This document shows positions 15,657-24,848 of a stretch of DNA of 62,185 bases, in pieces. The first letter of the stretch is position 1; every line of letters begins with the position of its first letter. The translations under genes and the position numbers were made by a program. This DNA is from Oligoflexia bacterium (GTDB lineage: Bacteria; Bdellovibrionota; UBA1018), in contig CAIZRG010000003.1 of NCBI GenBank assembly GCA_903935335.1, positions 1 through 62,185 on the forward strand, written 5' to 3'. The notes beneath the pieces were generated by a model. It ran no database searches and was not told where the DNA came from. It saw only the letters and a program-made list of their open reading frames with translations.

Positions 15657-18371
15657 CTATGTTTTCCGAATGATCGATTTGACTCTCTTCAATAGAGTAG
15701 GCTTCATTTTTTTGATTGCCTTGATTTGTTCACTAGAGAACACATCCTCTTTCATTTTTTGCTCCTTTATATAGTCTAAAGGAGACTTGCCATCCTTATC
15801 TTTTTCCATAAAAACTTCAAGATTGGTTTCTGCAATATACTTGATCATGGCTACATCCCGATTCAATGCCGCCCAAGAAGCGATATTTCTGCCGTACCGA
15901 TCTTTATCGTGTAATCTTTCAGGAACATTTTTTAAAACACTTTTCAGGACATTGAGTTGTTTTTCTTCTGCTGCCCAAAAAGCAATCGTTCTTCCATATT
16001 TGTCTTGACCCTTCATACTCTCTGGAGCCTTTGAGGCGATCAAGTCGATCACGTCTATTTTTCCTTCAACCCCTGCCAAATGAACTGGAGTTCTGCCATC
16101 TCCGTCTTTTTCTATTAAAATTTCAGGAACTTTTTCAGCAAAGATAGCCATGAGATTTGTTTTACCCTGAGCAGCTGCAATATGTGCAGCCGTGTTCTTC
16201 CCAGATCTCAAAGGAAAATCTTTGCTCATCATTTTTTCAACTGCTGGCACGTTGCCAACTTGTGTTGCCCAAATCAGACCATTTACTTTTTGTAACGGAT
16301 TTTTATCAAATAACTCAATCAACTTTTCTGCAGGATACCCTTTCCTTAGAAACATCTTTGCCAAAGTCTCCTGAATCTGTTCATCCGATTGAGGAAAACT
16401 AGCAACTAACCTCTCCAGTAGAACTCTGTTTAAAGGCTTCGGGGGTTGTTCCATTAAAAGCATGTCAACAGCCTTGAACTTCGCAGGGTATAATGAAAGG
16501 GGCAAAGCATAAATAAGATCTTGAGTCACGATAGGACTGTTGATCATTTTTTCAGTCATTAACTGAGTAGCAAACCACAAAGCAATCGGCTCTGTTTCAA
16601 AGTGAGAGCTTAAAGAAATAGGGCTCATCTCTTTAAAAAACTCTGCCCCAACTGAACTACTCCATGAATCTTTCTTAGGCACTAAACTTAAAGTGTGACT
16701 ATGGTTCTTTTCAAAAACCCATCTTAGAGCAGGATCTCCATTGACACTAAAGTCAATATTCAGTTTTGGATCTTTTGAATGAATATCTCCACCTTCAGCT
16801 TTCCAGGAAAGTATAAATCCTTCTCGTGAGACTGCATTACAAAGCGCATCCAATTTATCAGAACGCTGATTGGCTTTAGCAATAGAACCTCCATGTAAAG
16901 CACCATGAAAAAGTAACCGATCCATCATGTTTAGGATATTATCAACGTCCACTAAGACTTCACATTGAGACTCTACTGCTTTATACTTAACCCCATGGTT
17001 TTTAGACATCACCTGGCTCCAATCATTGCGTACCTCTTGAAGCATGAATTGAGCAGGGTTACTATTTTTTTTGTAAAAATCATGTAACTTGGGGTTAATC
17101 TGAACACCGGGTGAGTTCAGTAATTTTAAATTCTCAGCATCTAATATTTTTCTTTTACGGTCATAAATAATCATATTGAAAAAATTTCTGAATGATGTCT
17201 CTCCACAGTCCGGATATTTTTTAACTCCTTCTGGAGTATGATAATCAGATTGTCCATAAAGAACCGCAGGAGGAATAACACTAGAACTTAATTGATCTTG
17301 AACTGATGAAAAAATAAGCTCTCCAGGATTCTCCTTAAAATACTTTAATGCCTTCTTAGGATTGGACTCAATTTTTAATGGATCATACTGAGACTCATTG
17401 TATTTTTCTGATAGAAAAACTTGCTGCTCTAAACTTCCTGAAACAAGAACCTTGGGTTGAGTTAAAGCATGAGGGATGTGATTAAATAACTGTATAAAAG
17501 ATTTTTTATGTTCAAATTTTTTTAAAAAGAAAGCAATCAATGCTTGCTCCGGTAAGTATTTAGGATAAACACGAGGCTCTGACCTCGATTCTTTTAAAGC
17601 TGAAACTAAAATCATTGCAATTTTTTTAAAATCACCTTCCTTAAACTCTCTAAAATTTTTATCACCAGCCACACTTCCAGAAGTTGAATTATTTTCTAAT
17701 TTTTCTAACAGCAAGGAACTCACTGACTGTAAATTTTTAATTTCTTCATCGATTTGACTCATTTCTTTCGGATCACAATCTTTTTTAGAAAGTTTATCCT
17801 TTTTTTTTGAAAGAGCCTGCTGCTTAGTAGTTAAAATATTTATATACTTTTGAGGGGCAATTCCTCTAAATAAAATATTCTGAATGTCTTCAGTCAAATC
17901 ACTTAATTTCTTCTTATCTTTAAGATCAGAGTCCTTGATTTTTGAAATTACATTTAAGATTTCTCCTAGGGTATCGGGCTTTAAATGCGACATTGGATCT
18001 GATTCTAGTTGATTAGCAACAAGACTCACACCATCTTGAGATGGAAACAGCTTTTGAATCCACTCAGAATTAAAATCTTGTGGGCAGTCTTTAGCAGTCT
18101 TTAGCATGTCTCCAATTCTAGTGTTATCCAAGCAGCTATGATCATTATTTTTAGGTCCATAATTTCCATAAAAACGACGATTCTCTAGTGAACCTGTTCC
18201 CAATAAAGAATACGCAAATACAGGAGATAGTTGATTTTGGAACTCTGGCTGGATAAGTTCGTGCACACCTTTTAGATCTAAATAGCTGATATCTGCACGA
18301 GCGATAACAGGTAAAATTAAAAAATACAAAAATAACTCGGTGCAAAAGTTAAATTTTTTATTATCTTTCAT
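15657..18371 (-). CDS. Large secreted ankyrin-repeat protein
   Basis: 904 residues. Signal peptide at 1-26 (FLYFLILPVIARA). The long N-terminal part is unassigned but contains YPDCGETSFRNFFNMI near residue 390, a Cys-centred motif. The C-terminal ~200 residues are four or five degenerate ankyrin repeats (DGDGRTPVHLAGVEGKIDVI, DKYGRTIAFWAAEEKQLNVL, DRYGRNIASWAALNRDVAMI, DKDGKSPLDYIKEQ). Ankyrin repeats bind proteins; secreted ones in bacteria are often host- or prey-directed. It is divergent from the ankyrin-C39 gene at 18562. Function is not known. Confidence 0.8.
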   Translation of the reverse strand: MKDNKKFNFCTELFLYFLILPVIARADISYLDLKGVHELIQPEFQNQLSPVFAYSLLGTGSLENRRFYGNYGPKNNDHSCLDNTRIGDMLKTAKDCPQDFNSEWIQKLFPSQDGVSLVANQLESDPMSHLKPDTLGEILNVISKIKDSDLKDKKKLSDLTEDIQNILFRGIAPQKYINILTTKQQALSKKKDKLSKKDCDPKEMSQIDEEIKNLQSVSSLLLEKLENNSTSGSVAGDKNFREFKEGDFKKIAMILVSALKESRSEPRVYPKYLPEQALIAFFLKKFEHKKSFIQLFNHIPHALTQPKVLVSGSLEQQVFLSEKYNESQYDPLKIESNPKKALKYFKENPGELIFSSVQDQLSSSVIPPAVLYGQSDYHTPEGVKKYPDCGETSFRNFFNMIIYDRKRKILDAENLKLLNSPGVQINPKLHDFYKKNSNPAQFMLQEVRNDWSQVMSKNHGVKYKAVESQCEVLVDVDNILNMMDRLLFHGALHGGSIAKANQRSDKLDALCNAVSREGFILSWKAEGGDIHSKDPKLNIDFSVNGDPALRWVFEKNHSHTLSLVPKKDSWSSSVGAEFFKEMSPISLSSHFETEPIALWFATQLMTEKMINSPIVTQDLIYALPLSLYPAKFKAVDMLLMEQPPKPLNRVLLERLVASFPQSDEQIQETLAKMFLRKGYPAEKLIELFDKNPLQKVNGLIWATQVGNVPAVEKMMSKDFPLRSGKNTAAHIAAAQGKTNLMAIFAEKVPEILIEKDGDGRTPVHLAGVEGKIDVIDLIASKAPESMKGQDKYGRTIAFWAAEEKQLNVLKSVLKNVPERLHDKDRYGRNIASWAALNRDVAMIKYIAETNLEVFMEKDKDGKSPLDYIKEQKMKEDVFSSEQIKAIKKMKPTLLKRVKSIIRKT

Positions 18372-18561
18372 ATACTAAATTATAGCACTATAATCTAGTA
18401 TTGTGTATTAATTTAATCAACTATTATTATTAATTTAGTTCTCGAGTGACTTCCCCTTTTTAAGAGCTTGAAAACCTAGGAAAAATCAAGAGATATAAAA
18501 GACAGATATCCAGATTAAACTTTCGTAGTTATCATGATTTTTCAGAGGGGAAAACTACAAT

Positions 18562-19746
18562 ATGAAATTTTATGTTTTAAATCTATTTTTAAAAGGATCC
18601 AGTATCTTGCTGTTTATGTCTACTTTTAGATCAATTCATGTCACAGCTTGCCCACTTCATGATGCCGCCAGAAAAGGAAATATTGTAGAAATCCATAAAC
18701 TACTTTCTAAAAACCCAAAAAATATTAATAAAAAAAATAGTTTAGGAAAAACCCCTGTAGAAATTGCAATTGAAAACGGACAAAATGATGCATTTATAAT
18801 CTTAATGATCAGTGGCGCTGATATTGACTTAGCAAAAGCTGCATACAAAAAAATCACAGGAATTAGAGATGACAAAATAGTGAATAATACTTTTTCCCAA
18901 TATACTTCATGTGATTTAATCCTGGAACAATCTAAAACCAATAATGGATTTATTCCAAGTTTTTTTAATGGAAATAAATCCATTTTTTCTAGTAAAGAAT
19001 ATGAAGAAAATCAAGCTTTTATAGAAGAACTAAATCATCCTTCTTGGAAAATTATTTATTTTCTAGAAGACATGTTAAACAACCATGACATCCCGATTCA
19101 GTGTGATTCAAAACTCAGTAAATATCGAAAAGCTCGATGTATACAAATCATAGAATCCTCAATCAAACGAGATCCAAACAAACCGACTACACTTCATAAA
19201 TCTCTTAAAGGAACTATCCTGGATGAGATCTCTGATGAAAACTATGAGTTCTCTTGTGGCCCGATCAGCATTTCTTTTGCATACAAATTAATGGGATACA
19301 CTAAGGATTGGCCTCAACTGATCTCTAGTTTTCCTTACTTTATGATGGGAGTATATCCTCATGAAATAGTTTCACACTTAAATTCTAGAAAATCTCAATC
19401 AGAGCCCAAAATAAACCATATTATGAGTCATAAATTCGAAGAAATAATACAGGTTGTAAAGAAAGAAATTGACAACAACAGACCAACTATAGCTTTACTT
19501 GTACAAGGTTCAGCAACTCAGCATTATGTCAATTTAGCAGGCTACAACGAGGAAGAAAAAACTATTCTCATTCTAGATCCTACTGGCACTCTAAAAACTT
19601 ACCCATACGACTGGATAGAAAAAATAATGTATTCAGGAATAAAAACAGACTTAGGGATTCGATATTTGTTTGGATCGATATTGACTATCCCATATATGAT
19701 GCTAAAAACAAAATTTGGTTATTACAATATTTTCACTTTCTCCTAA
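18562..19746 (+). CDS. Ankyrin plus C39-like papain-fold protein, probably exported
   Basis: 394 residues. A hydrophobic N-terminus (about 1-30) acts as signal or anchor. Residues 30-95 contain two ankyrin-like helices (LHDAARKGNIVEIHKLL, GKTPVEIAIENGQNDAFIIL). Residues 215-365 look like a C39-type papain-fold peptidase: Cys in EFSCGPISISFAYKLMG, His in QHYVNLAGY and Asp in ILDPTG, in the right order and spacing. Whether it is an active protease is inference. A good RBS (AGAGGGGAAAA) precedes the ATG. It is convergent with the phytochelatin-synthase-like gene. Confidence 0.72.
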   Translation: MKFYVLNLFLKGSSILLFMSTFRSIHVTACPLHDAARKGNIVEIHKLLSKNPKNINKKNSLGKTPVEIAIENGQNDAFIILMISGADIDLAKAAYKKITGIRDDKIVNNTFSQYTSCDLILEQSKTNNGFIPSFFNGNKSIFSSKEYEENQAFIEELNHPSWKIIYFLEDMLNNHDIPIQCDSKLSKYRKARCIQIIESSIKRDPNKPTTLHKSLKGTILDEISDENYEFSCGPISISFAYKLMGYTKDWPQLISSFPYFMMGVYPHEIVSHLNSRKSQSEPKINHIMSHKFEEIIQVVKKEIDNNRPTIALLVQGSATQHYVNLAGYNEEEKTILILDPTGTLKTYPYDWIEKIMYSGIKTDLGIRYLFGSILTIPYMMLKTKFGYYNIFTFS

Positions 19747-19778
19747 TAACAAAAATTAAGTCCTGCTCTGAATTGAAA

Positions 19779-20537
19779 CTATTTTTTAATATTTTTTAAA
19801 TCAATCAATAAATATCCGCGATAATTATTTGAAGAATCTTTAGTGTTTATACCAGAGAAGAATGTATCAAAAGACACCCAGTATGGCTCAAAGTACTCTC
19901 GATCTGTATCAAGCACTAAAACTGAGGATTTCTTTTCATTATAAACAGCTACAGGAGAAAGATGCCCTACATGAACGTCATCTGTGAAAACATATTGATC
20001 GAAGTTAGCGATCATAAATTTTTGCATTGAAAGTGACTTTAAATCTTCGATCATTTTATTTTTTAAGGGTGTTGTTGTATCTTGAGCTTGAACGAGTTCA
20101 ACCGTAGCATTAGGAAACCCGTACTGCTTAAAAGCTACTTCTACAATTTTCTGAAAATCTGAAATTTTAATTCCATGTTCACCATTATATCCATCTTGAT
20201 TCAAAAGTTTTTCTTTCCAATGACTCATATTAAACTTTTTAATCAAATCTAACTCAGTGATATTCAATTCTTCTGACGTTCTTTTGAGTTGAACTCTGGC
20301 TGCATTCAAAATAATAGCAAGCGAAGCTGCAGAACAAGAGCTATGAGTCATTTGTGGAACATAAAACGAGACTAAAGCAAAAAATTGAGGTGCTTGAATT
20401 TCTGAAAAAAAATCATACGAAATGGATAAAGGTGTCGCCCGTGGATTTGGATCTGGCCCATATTTTGGTTTTGCATCAACCTCTAAAGAAACAAGAAGCT
20501 GTAATACAAAAAAAATTAATAAGAAATTATTTTTCAT
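19779..20537 (-). CDS. Secreted phytochelatin-synthase-like papain-fold protein
   Basis: 252 residues with signal peptide 1-22 (FLLIFFVLQLLVSLEVDA). The catalytic triad context of the phytochelatin synthase family is intact: Cys in QMTHSSCSAASLAIILNAAR, His in GHLSPVAVYN and Asp in VLVLDTDREYFEPYWV, then a RGY segment near the end. Bacterial members without the metal-sensing C-terminal domain mostly act as glutathione hydrolases, cutting Gly from glutathione. Being exported, it would act on periplasmic or host thiols. Confidence 0.83.
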   Translation of the reverse strand: MKNNFLLIFFVLQLLVSLEVDAKPKYGPDPNPRATPLSISYDFFSEIQAPQFFALVSFYVPQMTHSSCSAASLAIILNAARVQLKRTSEELNITELDLIKKFNMSHWKEKLLNQDGYNGEHGIKISDFQKIVEVAFKQYGFPNATVELVQAQDTTTPLKNKMIEDLKSLSMQKFMIANFDQYVFTDDVHVGHLSPVAVYNEKKSSVLVLDTDREYFEPYWVSFDTFFSGINTKDSSNNYRGYLLIDLKNIKK

Positions 20538-20690
20538 AGATTTAAATTAGCAAAAGACAGTACACCTTTCAACCCCCTAAAGCTCTAGGGCCAGAATTTT
20601 AAAATGATTGATCCAAAATAAGGCAATCGCACTCCGCTAAGAGGTAATAAAAATACTGTATTTTGAATGAGATCATACACATACTCTCAC

Positions 20691-20846
20691 TTAACTTGCC
20701 TGAATGTCGAATATTTTTGAATATAGGCTTGCTACGACTGCATCAAAGGGAGAAATTGCATCCGGTTTCCAATAGTGAAAAATCTCCATTAAATCTAAGA
20801 AAATAAGATCAGCTATTGATGATTTCACTAATAAAAAACTAGACAT
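20691..20846 (-). CDS. Possible 51-residue protein
   Basis: An open frame (MSSFLLVKSSIADLIFLDLM..., ending in KIFDIQAS) with amino-acid composition like a real protein, 68 bp downstream of the LuxR gene on the same strand. No clear RBS. The rest of the 20538-20913 gap is AT-rich and shows nothing else. Confidence 0.3.
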   Translation of the reverse strand: MSSFLLVKSSIADLIFLDLMEIFHYWKPDAISPFDAVVASLYSKIFDIQAS

Positions 20847-20913
20847 ACTGAAGAAAAAACTTATTATGAATACGATTTTTTAATATTTATTTTTTTTTAA
20901 ACTCAGAGATAAA

Positions 20914-21774
20914 CTATAAGTGGAGATCATGTTTTTTTTCATACTCACGCTTAATATACTTATTTACTTCTGTTTTAATTTTTTCAATATAAATTGGGTG
21001 TTGACTTAAGCCTGCAACTAATTTGGAAACTTGACTTTTTCTTTTACAGCCTAACTTCTCTTTAATATTCTCAATATAGTGTTCAACAGTTCGAACAGAT
21101 AAACCGAGTGTAAGAGCTATATCACTTGCAGTTTGCCCAAGAGAAATAAATGCCACACACTGAAGCTCTCTCTTTGTGAGTGAACTAAGTGGATCGTTCT
21201 GTAGGCTTGAAAGTTCAGACTGCTCAACAATTCCTCTGACTGAAGTTAACATTGACCTAGGGATTAGAATACGGTGAGTTGAAGCCGAACTGAGCCATGG
21301 CGACATCCAAGCCTTAAACTCGATAATAAATTCGTCCATGATCGTTTTATGGATCAAGAAAAGGTTCGCAGCATAATTTAGCCCCAAAGGACAAACAAAC
21401 CAGACTTGATCATAGTACCCAAAGTTCCGATCAATCTGTTGAAACCCGGTCCCTAGTTGAAAATTGTGCATAAGCTGCCGATGAGGTTCAAAGTCTGAAC
21501 CCATCTCTTGGGTTTCTTTTGATAAGAAAAATGAGAACGATTTTTGGTGTGAACAAGTCTCTGCAAATTCTGCAGTAATTCTATGGTTATTTTCAAGAAG
21601 ATATTGAACTAGCTCTGGGCGACTAGTGAACCGAAGACAACTTCCATCGTTGTAAATTCGATCAAAACCAAAACACTTCGATTTTGTCTTTTCTAAAATA
21701 TCTTTACCAAATTTCTGCAGAGCAAGAGAAACCTCATTTCCTAAATACCATCTTTTAATTTCATCAGCTCTCAT
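20914..21774 (-). CDS. LuxR-type HTH regulator
   Basis: 286 residues. The C-terminus (about 210-265) is a LuxR/GerE HTH: LTKRELQCVAFISLGQTASD, LGLSVRTVEHYIENIKEKLGC. The N-terminal 200 residues are not an obvious receiver or autoinducer-binding domain; they resemble the sensory part of LuxR proteins seen in intracellular bacteria only in a general way. It stands between the secreted papain-fold genes and the tandem paralogues, all on the minus strand, and could control either. Confidence 0.8.
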   Translation of the reverse strand: MRADEIKRWYLGNEVSLALQKFGKDILEKTKSKCFGFDRIYNDGSCLRFTSRPELVQYLLENNHRITAEFAETCSHQKSFSFFLSKETQEMGSDFEPHRQLMHNFQLGTGFQQIDRNFGYYDQVWFVCPLGLNYAANLFLIHKTIMDEFIIEFKAWMSPWLSSASTHRILIPRSMLTSVRGIVEQSELSSLQNDPLSSLTKRELQCVAFISLGQTASDIALTLGLSVRTVEHYIENIKEKLGCKRKSQVSKLVAGLSQHPIYIEKIKTEVNKYIKREYEKKHDLHL

Positions 21775-21870
21775 GCTAGTAGCGACATATCATGTCTAAT
21801 ACATAAAAGTATAGTTTAAAAAAATAATAATAGATTTTAGTGTAGAATATAAAATAATAAACTATTTATA

Positions 21871-22251
21871 TTATGTACCTCTTCTTTCTTTCTCTGAAAT
21901 AAGGCTCGGAAGTAAATAGAATAAATTTATTATTTTATTTAATACTTCTTGAGATTCTTGTAATTTAATTTTCGCTTCTTTAAGCTTTCCAGCTTTTAAA
22001 CGATCACCTTCATTAACTAATTCAATATAATAACGTTCAGCTTCTTCGCTCATTTTGCAATGCTGCCGTCTCAAAGACATAATTAGACCGGGTTGCATAT
22101 AATTTGCTGCAATCAGATGTCTCTGAAGATCAGATGAAGTCAAAGAATGAATACTTTCAACAGTTAACGGAAACGACTGACCAAACAAAAATACAATATC
22201 ATCCATAGATTCTTGTAATTCATTGAATTTATCGAAAAATTCTACTAACAT
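21871..22251 (-). CDS. Hypothetical cytosolic helical protein
   Basis: 126 residues from ATG 22251, which has GGAG 6 bases upstream; an in-frame TTG at 22257 is disregarded. The sequence is helical, with a Lys-rich C-terminal coiled region (AGKLKEAKIKLQESQEVL) and no signal peptide. No family recognised. It is 30 bp after the stop of the 22282 gene on the same strand, so likely its operon partner. Confidence 0.6.
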   Translation of the reverse strand: MLVEFFDKFNELQESMDDIVFLFGQSFPLTVESIHSLTSSDLQRHLIAANYMQPGLIMSLRRQHCKMSEEAERYYIELVNEGDRLKAGKLKEAKIKLQESQEVLNKIINLFYLLPSLISEKERRGT

Positions 22252-22281
22252 AATCAACTCCTATAGAAAATAACCATCACT

Positions 22282-22782
22282 TTAGGTAAAAAGTTCACTG
22301 ATCTTTTCACCCGTCTTTTCAGGAAGAAATCCAAATTGTTCTGGCCGTAACTGGATACAAAGAACACCATTTTGAATCACAACATCTATTGTATTCTTTG
22401 TTTCACGAAGAAAAGGTTCAAATTGAATCCTCTTCTTACCTACCTTAATTAGAAAAGACTGCCTTGTGGAAGGATACTTATTTATAAAATCAACAAGATG
22501 GTTCACTAAAGCGCCTAAGTAATGATCAAGGACTAGCTCACCCATATTCTTTTTGAAAACTGACCGAGGGAGACGTTGATGGAGATCTCTGAAGTCTACT
22601 GCATATTGAAACTCCACCCCTAAAACTTCCTTAAGTCGATTGAGGTGCTCAATGCATTTCACTTGATGCTTCTTAATTTCATCTTGTATTTCTAACATAA
22701 ATGGACCTGCTGGATAGGGATCAACAACGGGAGCTGTTGAAACTAAATTTAAAGGTAAACAATTAAAAATAAAATAGTACAT
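22282..22782 (-). CDS. Unknown protein, paralogue A of a tandem pair
   Basis: 166 residues. The core (about residues 60-160) matches the next gene upstream: GELVLDHYLGALVNHLVDF aligns with GKIIYDQYLGGLAENLSKI, and NGVLCIQLRPEQFGFLPEKT aligns with DGALCLVANKKHFPCNFKQA. No family recognised. The first 28 residues may not be translated; ATG at 22698 (MLEIQDEIKK) is an alternative, since no RBS precedes 22782. Confidence 0.6.
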   Translation of the reverse strand: MYYFIFNCLPLNLVSTAPVVDPYPAGPFMLEIQDEIKKHQVKCIEHLNRLKEVLGVEFQYAVDFRDLHQRLPRSVFKKNMGELVLDHYLGALVNHLVDFINKYPSTRQSFLIKVGKKRIQFEPFLRETKNTIDVVIQNGVLCIQLRPEQFGFLPEKTGEKISELFT

Positions 22783-22800
22783 ATAGATAATTTCTCAATT

Positions 22801-22846
22801 TAAAAAAGGGAGTATTGTTCTATGAAACTAAAACCATATACTCCCT
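22801..22846 (-). terminator. Intrinsic terminator after paralogue B
   Basis: Read on the minus strand: AGGGAGTAT, a 22-base loop, ATACTCCCT, then six T. A perfect 9-bp stem. It separates the two paralogous genes, so they have separate transcripts or partial readthrough. Confidence 0.8.
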
Positions 22847-22869
22847 GATTTAGAACGCTAGATACTTAA

Positions 22870-23286
22870 TTATAGAATCTTCTCAAGATCTGATCCAGCT
22901 TGTTTAAAGTTGCAAGGAAAGTGTTTCTTATTTGCAACTAAACACAGAGCCCCATCTACAATGGATGACTGAATAAATTTTGAATAGTCTAGCTCTTCCA
23001 CAAGAAATGAGATCTTCTTCGCTGTCGCTGCACCTAAAAAAGCCTCAAGAGTCATTTCATCCGCCATAATTTTAGATAAATTCTCAGCTAAACCACCTAA
23101 ATACTGATCATAAATGATCTTTCCAAGTTCATTTTTAAAGCTATCTGGAGTTATCTCATAGAGCGCTTCAAAATTGCATTCAAAAGAAAACTGATCTTTA
23201 AGAATGCTTGAGATTTTTTTCAAATTCTCTTCTTTTTTTGGCTCGAATTCTTTCATATTTTTTCTAACAGTTAATGATAATCCCAT
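22870..23286 (-). CDS. Unknown protein, paralogue B of a tandem pair
   Basis: 138 residues from ATG 23286 (MGLSLTVRKNMKEFEPKKEE), chosen because GGAG of AAAGGAGATATTAAA precedes it; the longer frame to 23352 has no RBS. Cytosolic-looking, no signal peptide. Related to the 22282 gene over about 100 residues (see there). A perfect terminator follows the stop. Confidence 0.65.
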   Translation of the reverse strand: MGLSLTVRKNMKEFEPKKEENLKKISSILKDQFSFECNFEALYEITPDSFKNELGKIIYDQYLGGLAENLSKIMADEMTLEAFLGAATAKKISFLVEELDYSKFIQSSIVDGALCLVANKKHFPCNFKQAGSDLEKIL

Positions 23287-23462
23287 TTTAATATCTCCTT
23301 TTTTAGTATTATCTGTTTTTCTTAATGACCAGCTGCTTAATTGCAGCAACAAAGATCATTTTTAAAATGAGTTTTTATATTTAATTTTGGATAAAAAACA
23401 GGGTAGTTTCTACCTAATTATTAAACATTAAACTAGTTTGTGGACGAGTATGCGGTCTGTAT

Positions 23463-23837
23463 ATGGATGGGTGGGACTCCTCTGGAGTACGGCACTCATC
23501 TGATGATCATTCAAGTTCCAAATGTTTACAGTTATCAAATGGGTTAGCGCAAGGACATTACTCCTGCCTTGAGAGTCTTTCTCTTTTAAACGCAACTACG
23601 GGCGAGGTAATTACCATTGGCGAAGGTCGGGAAAACACAGATGATGAAATGACAGCACCTAACTGGAGCAATATTGTGTCACTGTTAATCAATAAATACC
23701 CTAACTCTACATGCGATTTCACTGGGTGCTCCTGCTTATTAAATGAAGAAGGACCTCCGCTACCCATCTCGGGTCTGGCAAGCGAATTAAGTTTTAAAAT
23801 CAGGAAGATAGCTCAGGAAAGCTTTGACTTTTTATAA
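23463..23837 (+). CDS. Hypothetical Ser/Cys-containing protein
   Basis: 124 residues (MDGWDSSGVRHSSDDHSSSK...), acidic and Ser-rich, with a CDFTGCSCLL cluster at about 82-91. No signal peptide, RBS or family. The opposite-strand frame 23558-23767 is shorter and less protein-like. Weak call. Confidence 0.35.
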   Translation: MDGWDSSGVRHSSDDHSSSKCLQLSNGLAQGHYSCLESLSLLNATTGEVITIGEGRENTDDEMTAPNWSNIVSLLINKYPNSTCDFTGCSCLLNEEGPPLPISGLASELSFKIRKIAQESFDFL

Positions 23838-24003
23838 AGTCTCCCCTATCACTAAACGCAATAGAGGAGTGCGTATCCAGTATATGGGAAACCACCAGAT
23901 TTTCGCCCCTCCATTAACGAACTGCAATCAATTCAATCGGATGTGAATCTTATATTGTACAAGTCTATCGATGGAAACTAATTTAAAAATAAAATCATAG
24001 AGA

Positions 24004-24636
24004 ATGGGGAAAATGCCGAAAAACTTATCTTTATTTGCAGGAATAATTTTATTTATTCAATCATCAACCTGGGCTGGAGTTCCTCAAGACTTAAAAATAG
24101 ATCAAATTATTAAAAGATATAAAAACGGCTCTGTAACTCTTATCGACGTCCTAAGAAGAGCTGCATTTAATATGATAAAAATGGGTGCAAATTGTGACGG
24201 GGCATTAGAGCTGTTAGAGAAGCTGAAAGAGAATGGAATTTGTCCTGATTCAGTTATTTATCATACAATCATTGATTCGTATATTCAGGCTGGAAATCGA
24301 GAGAGAGCTTACGAGTTATTGCAAGAAATGAGGAGTTATGGGATTTCTCCTGATTTGATCACTTATGGCACAATCATCGATGCGTATGCTCAGGCTGGAA
24401 ATGGAGAAAGAGCTTACGAGTTATTGCAAGAAATGAGAGATTTTGGTATTTCTTCTGATTTGATTGATTATAATACAATCATGTATGCTTATGTTCAAGC
24501 TGGCAATAAAAAAAAAGTTTACATATTATTTCGAGATATGATGCGTAATGGAATCTCACCAGATGAAAATATTTATGACCTGCTTCGTAGTTCTCAAGGT
24601 ATGCAGAGCTTCAAAGAGTGTGCAGCTCAAGACTAA
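24004..24636 (+). CDS. Secreted pentatricopeptide-repeat (PPR) protein
   Basis: 210 residues. Residues 1-24 are a signal peptide (LFAGIILFIQSSTWAG). From about residue 60 on there are three canonical 35-residue PPR motifs and parts of a fourth: SVIYHTIIDSYIQAGNRERA, LITYGTIIDAYAQAGNGERA, LIDYNTIMYAYVQAGNKKKV, each ending with an EMR/DMM-x-x-GIS-P/S-D segment. PPR repeats are RNA-binding helices, abundant in plant organelles and rare in bacteria. Repeats 1 and 2 are nearly identical in DNA, 105 bp apart, so they duplicated recently. The 5/35 residues read H-D, G-D and N-D. Transfer from a eukaryote and a role as secreted effector are inference. ATG 24013 is an alternative start. Confidence 0.85.
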   Translation: MGKMPKNLSLFAGIILFIQSSTWAGVPQDLKIDQIIKRYKNGSVTLIDVLRRAAFNMIKMGANCDGALELLEKLKENGICPDSVIYHTIIDSYIQAGNRERAYELLQEMRSYGISPDLITYGTIIDAYAQAGNGERAYELLQEMRDFGISSDLIDYNTIMYAYVQAGNKKKVYILFRDMMRNGISPDENIYDLLRSSQGMQSFKECAAQD

Positions 24637-24848
24637 GGCAGCCGCCTGGCAAGCCAGAGGGAGGACGGAGAGCTAGCGAGTGTTCCCCTTCTTTTCCTAA
24701 ATTATATTTTTCTTTTAGCTGCTGATAATCAGGTTAATAGCTTTCTGAATATTGTTTGTCAATATCACGGTTATCAACGTTCGATTAATTACATCTTAAA
24801 AGATCGTTTCTTCGAAAAAACTATAGATTCATTATAACTATTGCATTT
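24637..24848. other. Intergenic region with GC-rich patch and coding-like remnant
   Basis: 24640-24690 is GC-rich against the surroundings and contains CCTGGC-AA-GCCAG. From about 24692 a frame without a start codon reads like protein (LNYIFLLAADNQVNSFLNIV, ending KTIDSL at 24836). It may be a gene remnant. Confidence 0.3.
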
